In this document: positions 10,801-23,500 of the stretch, piece after piece | Position numbering within the stretch: the stretch's first letter is position 1 | How the letters are laid out: each line of letters opens with the position of its first letter | Source of the DNA: Prionace glauca | Lineage: Eukaryota > Chordata > Chondrichthyes > Carcharhiniformes > Carcharhinidae | NCBI GenBank assembly: GCA_037974335.1 | Contig: CM075729.1 | Span: 119,232,434 to 119,296,433 of the forward strand | DNA length: 64,000 bases | Direction of reading: 5' to 3' | Position numbers and translations under genes: made by a program | The notes under the pieces: model-generated | The model's database searches: none | What the model saw: only the letters and a program-made list of their open reading frames with translations | Told to the model about the DNA's origin: nothing

Positions 10801-11134
10801 GTAATCCCCACGACTTGCCCGGACTTGCAAAATCTCACTAACTGCCCTGGCTAGAGACAATACACACCTCTTTAAACTGCGCTCAACGGTCTCTCCACTC
10901 ACATTGTTTGTATCTTTAATACTTGATTACCTGTAAAGACTCGCATTCCAACCATTATCTTGTAAATTGAGTTTGTGTTTATATATGCCCCATTTGTGAA
11001 CACAGCTCCTCACTCTCCTTTATGAAGAAGCGGCGCTCCAAAAGCTTGTGCTACCAAATAAACCTGTTGGACTTTAACCTGGTGCTGTGATCCTCCTTAC
11101 TGTGCTTACCCCAGACCAACGCCGACATCTCCCC

Positions 11135-11245
11135 ATTATACCCAAACAGCTGCCAGGGTGTGGCGACTAGGGGATTTCACAGTAACTTCATTGCAGAGTT
11201 AATATAAGCCTACTTGTGACACTAATTAATAAATAAACTTTAATA
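11135..11245 (+). mobile_element. SINE type A, right half
   Basis: Continues the copy broken at 9406, with GTGTGGCGACTAGGGGATTT, CTTCATTGCAG and the AATAAATAAACTTT tail. The sequence resumes a few bases after the point where the left half stops. Confidence 0.8.
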
Positions 11246-12090
11246 AATTTAGTAAATGGGGGATAGATCTAACATCCTGCATTAAGAGAAAAATCACATG
11301 CTAGTTAAATGCTATCGCAATGAATTTCATACATCATCTCAAGGGCTGAGATCACCTGAACTTGCCAGCAAACTTACTGATTAGAAAAACATGGTTTTCT
11401 GGGAAATAATAGATGAGATTTTGGGAAACAATAATAGTAACACAAGATTAGAAATTAAACAATGTTCTGCGTACTGACTATAAACAGTCCGTATCTATGA
11501 TTTGGTGGAGAGAGTTGTACTATAATGCTCTCCCTGTGAGAAGTGTACTGGAGTTGACTCAGAATTGAGAGCTGTATTAGGTAAAGTTCTGCTTGAGGTT
11601 AGTTAGGGGAATTCCATTTGCAATTGGGTTCTCTTCCCCCACCCATCACGCACACACACACCTCTCCTACCAGTATAAAGCTAATCCTGCGACTGATATC
11701 CTGTTCTCTTCATGCTTGAATTATGAATAAATTATTGTAACCCTTCAGTGAGTCTCCTGTGGTTAGTTGGATGAAGTTTACACAACGAGAGGAAAGATAT
11801 GCAAGCCGTGAGGAAAAGTCCAGTGTTTTGCAATCATTTGAATAAAAGAATGTTTATTAAATTGAAAAACACACAAAGGCCAGAATGCAAAGCTCAATTA
11901 ACTACAGTAATGGCAACCCCCCCCCCGCCCCCCCCCCTCTGCCACCCACACACACACACACTATGCTTGAATTTATTCTGTTCCACAGCTATCTATATTG
12001 CTAAACTCCAAGAATGTTACTTGTCTTAAAACAGCACCCAGTAAAGTTTATTTTTATAAACCAGTCCAGCAAGTAGTTAGCACACTTAGA
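11246..12090. repeat. Unassigned DNA with a diverged repeat related to 12480-12620
   Basis: Part of this stretch (about 11590-11715) resembles 12490-12620: both have a TTCCATTTG block, then a C/T-rich run, then an AGCTAATCCTGC or AGCTGACCTTGC type block about 100 bases later. They look like two diverged copies of one unnamed repeat. There is a C-rich tract and a short CA run at 11918-11960. No exon was seen. Confidence 0.4.
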
Positions 12091-12396
12091 ATCATAGAAT
12101 CCCAACAATGCAGAAGGAGGCCATTCTGCCCATCGAGCCCAACAAGGCCCCATTCCTGTAACCCCACATATTTACCCTGCTAATCCCCCCCCCCCTCACA
12201 TTTTGGCAATTTACCATAACCAATCCACCTAGCCTACATGTTTTAGAGTGTGGCAGGAGACAAGAGCCCCTAGAGGAAACCTGTGCAGACATAGGGAGAA
12301 CGTGCAAACTCCACACAGTCACCCAAGCCACAATTTAATCTGGATCCTTGGCGCTGTGAGGCAGCAGTGCTAACTATTGTGCTACCATACCACCCC
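12091..12396 (-). mobile_element. tRNA-derived SINE, tail type B
   Basis: Inverted copy. The tail (ATCATAGAATCCCAACAATG, GCAGAAGGAGGCC) comes first and the tRNA-like head last. The head is diverged, with ATCTGGATCC... where a B box should be. The tail resembles CR1-type ends with an ATTCTATG-like motif. Confidence 0.88.
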
Positions 12397-13089
12397 AATC
12401 ACACATGATTTAGCTTTATTTAGGAACGCTTCTTCTTGGGTTCAGAATCGTTGAGGTGTTCATTAAAGAAGTTTTCAGCACCAACTTGCTTTTGGGGGAT
12501 ATTCCATTTGTTGTTGGGTGTGTTTATGATTTAAGCTGTTTGTTCTGCTTCTCCCTTCTCTCTCACTTCTCCCAATATAGAGCTGACCTTGCTACTGGTA
12601 TACTATTTTTCTCCTTTGATGTTATCCTATCTAAATGACATCTTAGAAAACCCTGCTTTTAGCATGTAAGTGTGACATACATTTTTGTGTCTCCACTTTG
12701 AGGCCATCTCTTCCATATTTAACAACTATAATTCTATAACCCATTGTTCCTCATTTCACTTAGGTATCTGCTTCTCTGGGGCTAAGCTAATTTGCATATC
12801 AAAAAACCCTCCGGACAGTTATACTTGTACCAATTCTCATTTTATCCAATTCTTTAAACTGTTTTATCCAAAATGTCTTCACCAAAATAACCCTAAATCC
12901 ATGACTTCTTTTTCTGGATCCTTCCACCAGTTTGCTGCCTTCTTTAACCATTGGTTTATCTAGGTACACCCATTATGCTGTTAGGTAGAGAGTTCCAGGA
13001 TTTTGACTCATCACCAGTGACTTCATGTTTTCCAAAACTGCTTTTATCTTTATTTTATTCAATTCTTAAATCTTTGTTTTACTCAAAGA
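12397..13089. other. Unassigned intergenic DNA
   Basis: A/T-rich. It contains the second copy of the unnamed repeat (about 12490-12620). No host exon was recognised; the open frames here are short and lack splice context. Confidence 0.4.
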
Positions 13090-14015
13090 TCTTGACACAT
13101 GCAATAATGTTACCATTGATGGAATATTCCCCACTTGCCCGGATGGGTGCAGCTCCAACAACACTGACGAAACCTGACACCATCCAGGACAAAACAGCCC
13201 ACTTGATTGGCATCCCATCCAGAATCATTCAACCCCTCCACCACCAATGCACAGTGGTACCATCTACAATGTGTACTGCAGGAATTCACCTTAGACAGCA
13301 TCTTCCAAACCCACATCCAATAGCACCTGGAAGGACAAATGCAGCAGACACATGGGAACACCATGTGTTTATTGTGTGCAGTTTGAGTGTCCTTATCTGA
13401 GGAAGGATGTCCTTGCTAAAGAGGGAGTACAGTGAAGGTTTATCAGGCTGATTCCTGGGATGGCAGGTCTGTCATATGAGGAGAGACTAAGTCATTTAGG
13501 ATTATATTCAATGGAGTTTAGAAAAGTAAGCGGGAATCTCATAGAAACTTATAAAAATTCTAACAGGGTTCAACAGTGAGGTTCAGAAAGAATGTTCCCA
13601 ATAGGCCGGGGGAGGGGCGGGATTCCAGATCTAGGGGTCAGAGTTTGAGGATAAGGGGTAAACCTTTTAGAACTGAGGGCATGGGGGATCAGGACATTGA
13701 ATTCAATGATCAACCATGATCAAAATGAATGGGGGAGCAGGCTCGAAGGACCGAATGGCCTACCCCTGCCTCTGGTTTCTGTCACCTGCAAGTTCCCTTC
13801 CAAGTCACTCCCATCCTAACTTGGAAATATATCGTCATTCCTTCACAGTCACTGGGCCAAATTCCTCCAATTCTCTTCCTAACAGCGCTATGGGTGCACC
13901 CACACCTCAGGGACGGAGGCGGTTTAGGGAGGCAGCTCACCACCACCTTCCCAAGGGCGATTTAGGGGTGGGAAATAAGTGCTAGCTTTAGCCAGTGACA
14001 CCCACTTCCTCCCCC
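13090..14015 (+). mobile_element. LINE 3' end (second LINE type) with a CR1 inserted in it
   Basis: 13100-13365 encodes KPDTIQDKTAHLIGIP and NAADTWEHH, the RT C-terminus of a different LINE type (IQDKAxRLIG-like motif). Its continuation, an ACCTGCAAGTTCCC block and a tail with GGGTGGGAAATAAGTGCTAG, resumes at about 13785. Between them (about 13370-13785, +) lies an old CR1 3' fragment (TCATATGAGGAGAGACTAAG, then a 3'UTR). The two halves read as one LINE once the CR1 is ignored. 14016-14480 beyond it shows nothing recognisable apart from the possible promoter/5'UTR of the receptor gene. Confidence 0.72.
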
Positions 14016-14480
14016 CAAACAAAAAATGAATTTAAGAAAGGGAGAAGAAAAACTTTTCACTGTTGGAAAGACCCAGATTGAATGAAATTGGCAAAATGAG
14101 AGTCAGGAGGAGAAATTTTCTCAGGCAACGACTGGTTAAGGTGTAGGATTGCCCTACCTGACAATGTGGTGGGGGCAGATTCAATCGTAGCGGGGGGTGC
14201 GGGGGCACCGTATTTTTGTCTTAAAAAGAATGTGCAGGGTTGGAGAGTGGTGGGGATGCATTGCTCAAAGACGTGCAGACGTGCTATAAATAATCATCTA
14301 CATTAATAAGTCATGACTTTGTGGTGTCAGTGGCTTCCAATTCTTGTAATATTTTCATTTCGGTACGGGTGATTTTAGGGCGCGGTTTAGCGAAGGAGGC
14401 AGGGTATTTCGAACCAGGTTGTTAGAAGCGCCGTGCTCTGGGGAGCTTTGTGTTTGACTTCAGCGGGAAAGTTGATCTGG

Positions 14481-14577
14481 ATGGAGCATCGATTCGCCTT
14501 TTGGGATCTGCCCTCCATCTCCTTTCTCCTCTTGCACCTACCTGCCCTCCTCCGCCTCTGGCTGCTCGGTGAAGCAG
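14481..14577 (+). CDS. Receptor exon 1: start codon and signal peptide
   Basis: The ATG at 14481 has G at +4. It opens a 32-codon leader with a hydrophobic core (SISFLLLHLPALLRLWLLG) ending near Gly-Glu-Ala, then donor GTGAGC at 14578. The frame is open upstream to 14433 but contains no earlier ATG there. The exon ends in phase 1, as usual for leader exons joined to Ig domains. No TATA box or CpG-rich promoter is obvious; a GC-richer patch lies at 14370-14440. Confidence 0.8.
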
Positions 14578-17500
14578 GTGAGCAACTGACTACTTGGGGT
14601 TGGCAAAGGGGGAGTTAAAATTGGGGCAGTCGATAGAAGCATTCCCGCAGAGTTTGGGGAAGGGGAGAGAGTTCCGGGAGTTGATCACCTCCTTCCCCAC
14701 TAACACTGCAGGCAGCAGGATTTCTTTATCATTTCAATCTCGAAACAGCGGCTGTAGCATTCAAAATGTCTTTCAATCTCTGTAAAATCTACAAACATTT
14801 AAAACTTTAAGATCACCTGACATTCACATGACCATAGAATGCCTACAGTACAGAAAGACAAATGTTTTTATAGATAAAAAATGTATAAAAAAATGAACAA
14901 AATACATTTTAAAATCAAAAATGTTTAAAAATAAAATGTATTTCAAAGTAAATATGTAGAACATATTTATACAAAATATTTATACATTTTAAAATCAAAA
15001 ATGTTTAAAAATAAAATGTATTTAAAAGTAAATATGTAGAACATATTTATACAAAAAATAAGAGGTGATGCAGCTTTTACAATGTTGCCATTTTTCTTGG
15101 CTGATACCTCTGTTCAAACACATACAAAGTGAGTGGCACTGAGGTTCGCACTGCTGCCTCGCAGCACTAAGGAGCCGGGTTCGATTCCCGGCTTGGGTCT
15201 CTGTCTTTGCGGCGTGTGCACATTCTCCCTGTAATCTGTGTGAGTTTCCTCCCACACTCCAAAGATTACGGGTTCGGTGAATTGGCTGTGCGAAATTGCC
15301 CCTTATTATCAGGGAGATTAACAGGGTAAATGCGTGTGGCTATGGGGATAGGGTTTGGGTGGGATTGTTGTCGGTGCAGGTTCAATGGGCCGACTGGCCT
15401 CTTTCTGCACAGTAGGAATGCTGTGACTGCATGAAAATGCTGGAAAATCTCAGCAGGCAGCACCTGTGGAAGGAGAATACAGCCCACGTTTCGAGTCACG
15501 GTGAACTATTGTCAGAGCTGCGAGATTTTTTCAGCATTTTCTGCTTTTGTTTCAGATTCCAGCATCTGCAGTGTTTTACTTTTATCCCCATTCTTTCAAT
15601 AATGCCGTGTTAGAATAGCGGAATTTCTGCTTTGTTATTTAAGTCTCAGAACAGCAGCTTTTAACACCAGGAACTGTAAGTCACTATCACTGTGAGCAAT
15701 AACAACATTTAAAATTTTAAAATTTAAATTACAGAAATTTGTAAAAATGAAATAAATGGCAGATGATGCAACCATTTACACTTAGTGTCTCCCCCAGTTG
15801 GAGGTGATATCCTCCCTCTGGATACCCGTGATTACTGCACCAATGATGGCCATGCATTCAGCGCTGGGCAATTGCATTAATCCTGAACTCTGGAAATACT
15901 TCATGACATGCCTCTGCCCCAAAAATTCACATTCCTCCTCCCAGCCATTGCTTTACAATACACCTCTCTGCTATCTGAAAAGGAAGAGTGTGTGGGGCCA
16001 GGGTTGGGAGTGGGAGATAATGGCATTAGGTGACTTGTTCTCTAGGACAGCCAGCACCAATGTGATGGAGGAATGGCCTCCCTTTGTTCTGTAACCATTC
16101 TGTGATTCGGCGACCCAAGGTTTTAGCCTGTGTATTGCTTTTTCCTGTTCCAGCGCAAGCTTTTTACTTCATAACTCCAAGTACCTTGGGCTATACAATG
16201 AATTTAAGGGATTCCATCCATGCAAGTTGCTGTGTCAATCATCCAAAACCAGGTAGACCATCACTGAGCAGATGAGGAGGGTGACATGGTGGTACAGTGG
16301 TTAACACTGCTGCCTCATGGCGCCAGGGACCCAGGTTCGATTCCAGCCTCAGGTGATTCTCTGGTGGAGTCTGTATGTTCTCCCTGTGTCTGCATGGGTT
16401 TCCTCCTACACTCCATAGATGAACTCATGATAAGTTCATACGATATAGGAATGGAATTTGACCCATTGGGCCTGATTTTACCATTTTTATTCTAAGTGCT
16501 GAATCTGGGCACAATTGAGCTCCGACATTGAAATCTGCTTTCAGGCACCCCCATACGCATTTTGCCTCAAAAACAAATTGTGAATCTGAATCATGTTGTG
16601 GCTGGGGCTTAGTGCATGCATGTTGAAAATAAATTGAAAAACATTTTCACATTGCTCCCAGGCCACAAAAAGTGGATAAAGCGGCTCGTGAGTGATAGTC
16701 CCCACAGACATCGCCCCACCCCATAACATAGCTGTCCCCCTTATCCACCCACCCCTCCGCTACCCAGATTGATCACATAAGAACATAACATAAGAACATA
16801 AGAAATAGGAGCAGAAGTAGGCCATCTAGCCCTTCGAGCCCGCCCCGCCATTCAATAAGATCATGGCTGATCTGTCGTGGCTCAGTTCCACATTCCCGCC
16901 CTCTCCTCATAACCCTTAATCCCTTCTCTTATCAAAAACCACGACCCCCCCCCCTCCACCAATCACCTGCCGAGTGGCAGTGGTCTCCCCGAGTCCCATT
17001 TCCCCCCCCATCAGAGGTCCATCTGGCCCCCGCCTTTCAACCAGAGAATGATTGGGCCTCCCTCCTCCCTCCCCCCTCCGAACCCCCCCTTCTCTCCCCC
17101 GTCCCCACCACCAACCGGAGAGCAATTTGGCCTCCCTGTGCACCCCTCCTTCCCCTGCCCCACCTCTGCCCCCACTCCCCACATTCCCACCACCAACCGG
17201 AGAGCAATTCGGCTTCCCTGTGCACCCCTCCTTCCCCTGCCCCACCTCTGCTCCCACTCCCCACATTCCCACCACCAACCGGAGAGTAATTCGGCTTCCC
17301 TCTGCACCCCCTCCCACCTGACAACGATCTGGCCTCCCTCTGCACTCCCACGCCCCCACCCCACCAGAGAATGATTGGGCCTCTCTCCCCCCTCACCAGA
17401 GATACGTCTGACCTGCCTCCGCCCCCACCCCCTCCCCGGCCAATCAGAGAATGATCAGGCCTCCCCCGACCCCCCCCCCCCCCCCCCCCCACGCCAATCT

Positions 17501-20500
17501 AAGTTAAAAAGCCACTGGAAGCTCTGAACTTACCTTTTCAGAAGATGGAACGCTCGAAACAGACCTCTGCTGAACATATCTGTTTTGTGCCGAATCTGGA
17601 CGTGGAACACAATGGTAAAGGGGGAAATGCTGAACAAGTTGGGCGGGCTGTTTATTAATTCAAGTTAGATGCGTGCAAATACATTTAAATCGCTGTTTCA
17701 TCTGTTTCTGGTGTGAATTGGATTGTGGCCATTTTTGGGCCTTCGTAAAGTGAGCATCTGTGCGGACACAGGCATGGATAGCGTTGATGGCCTCACGTTC
17801 GACCTTACCATGTTTCCCTGTCTGGAAATGGGCGCGAGGTAATAGTAGAATCTGGCCCATCAAGTCCGCTTTGCCATTCGTTCATGGCCAATATATTCCT
17901 CATCTCCATTTTCCTGCCTTTTCCCCATAACTCTTCAACCCATTACCAATAAAAATCTGTCTAACTCCTCCTTAAATTTACTCACCGTGCCGCACTTTGG
18001 AGTAGCGAATTCCACAGATTCACAACCCTTTTGAAAAAGCCGTTTCTCCTCAACTCTGCTTTAAATTTGCTATCTCTTACCCTAAGACTGTAGCCTGTCT
18101 TCCTAGAATGCCCCATAAGAGAAGCATTTGCTCCAAGTCTACTTTATCCATACCTTTTATCATCTTGTATACCTCAGTTTGATAATTTGCTAAATTTCCC
18201 CTCAGTGTCCAAAGATGTGTAGGTTAGGTGGATTGGTAGGTGGAGGGGAGGGTTTGAGTAAGATGCTCCTTTGGAGGGGTGTTGCAGATTTGATGGGTTG
18301 AATGGTCTCTTTCTGCAATGTAGGAACTCTACACAAAAAAAAGTAGGTCACCCCCATGAGTGTGCATCCACTATTCAGTTAGATTATGACCAATTTATAC
18401 CTTTACTAATGAAAAAAAATCAATTTCAATTGATCCTGGATCTTTAATAGATTATTTTAGGATTAGACTTCCAGATTTAGGCAAAGCTTTGTGTGAGGAA
18501 GTGTTTTCCCCAATCTCCCCCGAGCAACTGAGTTCCAATTTAAATGTTTACCTCTTTGTTGTGGAATCTACTGCCAGGGGGAAATGGTTTCCCTCAGTCT
18601 ACACTATCAATCGGGTAGCACAGTGGTTAGCACTGCTGCCTCACAGTGCCAGAGACCCAGGTTTAATTCGCAGCTTGGGTCACTGTTTGAGCAGAGTCTG
18701 CACATTGTCCCCCCATCTGCGTGGGTTTCCTCTGGGTGCTCTAGTTTACTTCCACAATCTGAAAGACATGCTGGTTAGTTGTATTGGCCATGCTAAATTC
18801 TTCTTCAATGTACCCAAACAGGTGTCGGATGTGTGGCGACTGGGAGATTTTCACAGTAACTTCATTGCAGCGTCAATATAAGCCTACTTATGACACAAAT
18901 AAATACAAAGAGCAAAGAAAATTACAGCACAGGACCAGGTCCTTCATCCCTCCAAGCCTGTACTGACCAAGCTGCCTGATTGATCTAAAACCCCCTACTC
19001 TTCCGGGGACCATATCCCTCTATTCCCATCCTATTCATATATTTGACAAGATGCCCCTTAAAAGTCACTGTTGTATCTGCTTCCACTACCTCCCCCGCCA
19101 GCGAGTTCCAGGCACCCACCACCCTCTGTGTAAAAATAAACTTGTACATCTACTTTAAACCCTGCCCCGCGCACCTTAAACCTACACTTTAAACAATTCC
19201 GTTAATTATAAAGACGTTCATTGGATCACCCCTTTGGCCTGCGCTTACTTTCCTGAACACAAAAAACTAATTTATATAACCCACACAATCGCAGAATGGT
19301 TATAGCACAGAAAGAGGCCATTCGTCCTGTCACGCCTGAGTTGCCTCTGGTGCCAACGTTAGTGTTTTACTGCAGCAGTTTAAAGATATTTGCTGTTTTA
19401 TTTTTGTTTTAATCAGTTGGAAGGAAGGAAGCAATTGGAGTCATTGGTTCTTCAGTTTTACTGGATCCTGGGTATGGAGCTGACCTTGGCATTAATGACG
19501 TTATATGGATGTTCAACGGCAGCCGTGGAAATCCTGTAATTATTCTGGATTATGTGCCAAATTATCTGAGTGAGGAGCCAAATGAACACTTCAGATCGCG
19601 TCTATTTTTTAATACATCCAATGGGTCCCTGATGTTGAACAATTTAAAAGCCAGTGACCAAGGAGTTTATACCATCACTATAGGCGGAGGCTGGCAATGG
19701 AGTACAGATTTGAAAACTGTTCGTAAGTGTTTTCAGTAGCTCACCTTGAAAGTGTTGCACCTTTCAGTGCATTTACTATTCACCGCTTAAGAACTAGCTC
19801 AGAAGAGGAACATGAATATGCCAGGCCTTAGAGGAGGCGATGGTCTAGTGATATTATCACTAGGTTATTAAATCCAGAAACTCAGTTAACGTTCTGGAAA
19901 TCTGGGTTTGAATCCCTCCACAGCAATTGATGAAATTTGAATTCAATTTAAAAAAATCTGGAATTATTGACCATTGTCAATTGTTGGAAAAACACATCTG
20001 GTTCACTAATGTCCTTTAGAGAAGGAAATCTGCCATCCTTACCTGGCCTGGCCTACATCTGACTCCAGAGACAAAGCAATGTGGTTGACTCTCAACTGCC
20101 CTCGGGCAACGAGAGCAGTTGGCCCAGCCAGTGACAGCCATGTCCCATGAATGAATGAAAAAATAAGCAAAAAAATAAATTCTCCCTCAGTGTACCTGAA
20201 TAGGCGCTGGAGTGTGGCGACAAGGGAATTTTCCCAGTAACATTGCAGTGTTAGCGTAGGCCTACTTGTGGCACTAATAAATAAACTTAAAAAAACTTAT
20301 CTCACACATCCATTAGCCCCCACATCCATTGGCCCCCACATCCATTAGTCCCCACATCCATTAGCCCCCACATCCATTAGTCCCCACATCCATTAGCCCC
20401 CACATCCATTCACCCAGCAGAAACGTCTGTGATCTGAGTCTTACATGTTTCAATTCAGTTGTTTTGTGTCCTGTAAAACATTTCACTGATTAGCTGTGTG

Positions 20501-23500
20501 TTTCACAGGCTCTGATTTTAAGACAGTGTTCTGGATGAATTGGTGATTGGTCATTTCATGCCAGATTAAACTGAATCATTGATCACTCGGAAAATAAATG
20601 AAACCTTAAAGTTTTGAGTTCACTCTCTTCCCATTGTTGTTGCCCTATCTGTGATCCTGGCTGGAATCCCTCAGGAAATGTGATCAGTTATCCATTGATT
20701 TAATGGTGTAACTGTTCCTCAGTTTCAGTCTATTGGAAGTTTTTGATGGGGGAAAGTCTGTGAAAGGGAGAGGTGAACACTATCAGGATTGAGATTATAC
20801 ATGTTTTATGTCTCACTTTATTTAATAAATCTTAAAAATGTTACTAATGAACTAAATACAGTGGAGAATGGAGGGTACACTGCAGAAGTGAAAGATTCAA
20901 GTGAAGTTATGCAATGGCAATGGATTTCATTAGAATGCTGCAGGGGTTGTCAGGGTACAGTGGTTAGCACTGCTACCACGCAGTGCCAGGAACTTGTGTT
21001 TGATGCCCACCCTGGATCACTGTCTGTGCAGAGTTTGCACACATTCTCCCCGTGTCTGCATGGGTTTCCTCCAGGTGCTCCAGTTTCCTCTCACGGTCCA
21101 AAAGATGTGCTGGTTAGGTGCATTGGCCAGGCTAAATTCTCCCTCAGTGTACTGGAGTATGGCGACTGGTGATTTTTCACAGTAACTTCAATGCACTGTT
21201 AACGTAAGCCTGTGACACTAATAAATAAACTTTAAAGTCAACTGAGGCTGTTGAATTCTGCCCAGAATGAGGAGGTGTGGGGGGTTTAGTAACATGTCAC
21301 TGGCGTCAGGCTAACTGAGGAAAAGATGAAACTGTGCTGTGCGGGAATTCTGTATATTACACACAACCAGGCACAGAATCATACACGGCAGAAGTGCCCC
21401 TTCGGCCCATTGGGTCTGTACCGACACATAAGAGACACCTGACCTCCCACCTAACCCCATCTGTCAGCACTTGGCCCAGAGCCTTGAATGTTACGATGTG
21501 CCAAGTGTTCATCCAGATACTCTTTAAAAGATGTGAGGCAAACCACCTCTACCACCCTCCTAAACCACCTAAAGGTGAAGAAGGCTCACGGAACTGAGTG
21601 GCCTATCCCTCCTATTTATGTTGTGGGTGTTTAACCGTGATTACATACCAAGATCTTGAATTGTGGGGTTAGACTTATTTTTATTCATAGAAATTATAGA
21701 AACCCCACAGTGCAGAAGGAAGTCATTCAGTCCATTGAGTCTATACCGACAATAACCCCACCCTAGGTCCTTTTCTCACAACCCCCACACATTTACTCTG
21801 CTAATCCCTCTAACCTACACATCCTATTTAGCATGGCCAATCAACCTAACCCGCACATCTTTGGACTGTGGGAGGAAACTGGAGCACCTGGAGGAACATG
21901 CAGACTCCACACAGACAGTGACTCAAGCCAGGAATCAAACCCAGGTCACTGGAACTGAGGCAGCAGTGCTTGTCACTGTGCTGCACTAGGCTTCGCAACA
22001 TTTATTGCCCACCTTTTGTTGCCCTTATTCAGAGGGCAGTTGAGAGTCAACCACATTGCTGTGGCTCTGGAGTCACATATAGGCCAGACCAGATAAGAAT
22101 GGCAGATTTCTTTCTCTAAAGGACATTAGGCAACCAGATGGGTTTTTCCAACAATTGGCAATGGTTTCATGGTCATCAGTACATAGAACCCTACAGTGCA
22201 GAAACAGGCCCTTCGGCCCATCGAGTCTGCACCGAACACAATCCCACCCAGACCCTATCCCCATATCCCTGCTAATCTACACATCCCAGGATACTAAGGG
22301 GCAATTTTAGCATAGCCAATGAACCTAACCCGCACATCTTTGGACTGTGGGAGGAAACCGGAGCACCCGGAAAAAACCCACGCAGACACGAGGAGAATGT
22401 GCAAACTCCACACAGGCAGTGACCCGAGCCGGGAATCGAACCCAGGACCCTGGAGCTGTGAAGCAGCAGTGCTAACCACTGTGCTAACCGTACCGCCCAC
22501 GTAGGTTCTTAATTCCAGATATGTTTTTTATTGAGTTCACCATCTGCGTGATGGCATTCTAAACCATGTCTCCAGAACGTTAGCTGAGTTTCTGGATTAA
22601 TAGTCTAGCTATAATACCACCACGCTGTGGCCTTCTCCAGCTCTTTTCTAGCCAGTCTAGATCATGACTGAACAGTTTCCTCCCCAGCTGCGTGGACACG
22701 TGGATGTGTATTTATTTTCCTCTGGGAAGAAGGAGAAACAGAGGGAGGGGAAATTTGCAAAGGAAGCTGACAGTGTTGGAATGTGTTAAAGGAAAAGATA
22801 AAACTGTGTGCTCTGCAGGAATTCTGGTGTTTACACACAACCTGGAAAGAATCAGACAGTGCAGAGGAAGCCTTTCTAGTGAGCTCTGTCGCACAAGAAA
22901 CACCTAAACTCCCACCTAATCCTATCTGCCAGCATTTGGCCCATAACCTTGAACATTATGATGTGCCAAGTGCTCACCCAGGTACTCTTTAAAGGATTTG
23001 AGGTGACCCGCCTCCACCACTCTTCCAGGCAGTGCATTCCAGACCCTCACCATCCTCTGGGAGAAAAGATTTTCCTCAAATCCCCCCTAAACCTCCTGCC
23101 CATCAACTTGAACCTATTCCCCTCATGACTGACCCTTCAACTATCGGGGAACAGCTGGTCCACATCCAGGGGTTTTATACCAAATTAGACCATTCTGAAA
23201 ATACTAGTAAATTGTTGGTGAATTTATTATAAAGGGACACATTGCTCTGTGGAATAATTGATCTTGATTCTAACCAGAGAGCAGTGGAAGCTGGATGATT
23301 GAGAATAGATTTTTGACCGACAATGGAGGGGTAGAAATATAGAGTTAAGATTGTAATCTGATCAACCACCTAAAGGTGAACAAGGCTCAAGGAACTGAGT
23401 GGCCCTATCCCTCTTTTTTGTATGTTGTGGGTGTTTAACCATGCTTACGTACCATGATCTTGAATTGTGAGATTAGACTTTGTTTTATTCATAGAAACCA

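Larger units (their letters stand above)
9407..11134 (+). mobile_element. Penelope-like retroelement with inverted 5' arm, inserted in a SINE
   Basis: The left arm (about 9407-9885) is an inverted partial copy of the 3' coding end and tail. The right arm (about 9886-11134) is a direct, 5'-truncated copy with the end of the RT region, the GIY-YIG endonuclease and the 3' tail. This head-to-head arrangement fits the variable, often inverted termini known for Penelope elements. The insertion interrupts a tRNA SINE whose halves flank it exactly. The coding parts are broken. Confidence 0.8.

Noticed and set aside
11590-11790. TATA-like, AATAAA-like and C/T-rich sequence resembling a solo LTR
   Set aside because: No clear ends, target duplication, primer-binding site or matching partner could be seen; left as an unnamed repeat.
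14433-14480. An upstream start for the receptor leader
   Set aside because: The in-frame extension begins with GTG and has no ATG; the ATG at 14481 gives a proper signal peptide.
16916-17492. Gly/Arg-rich and Pro-rich frames of 100-150 codons on both strands
   Set aside because: They lie over a C-rich minisatellite; open frames follow from lack of T and A, and no start or splice context is present.
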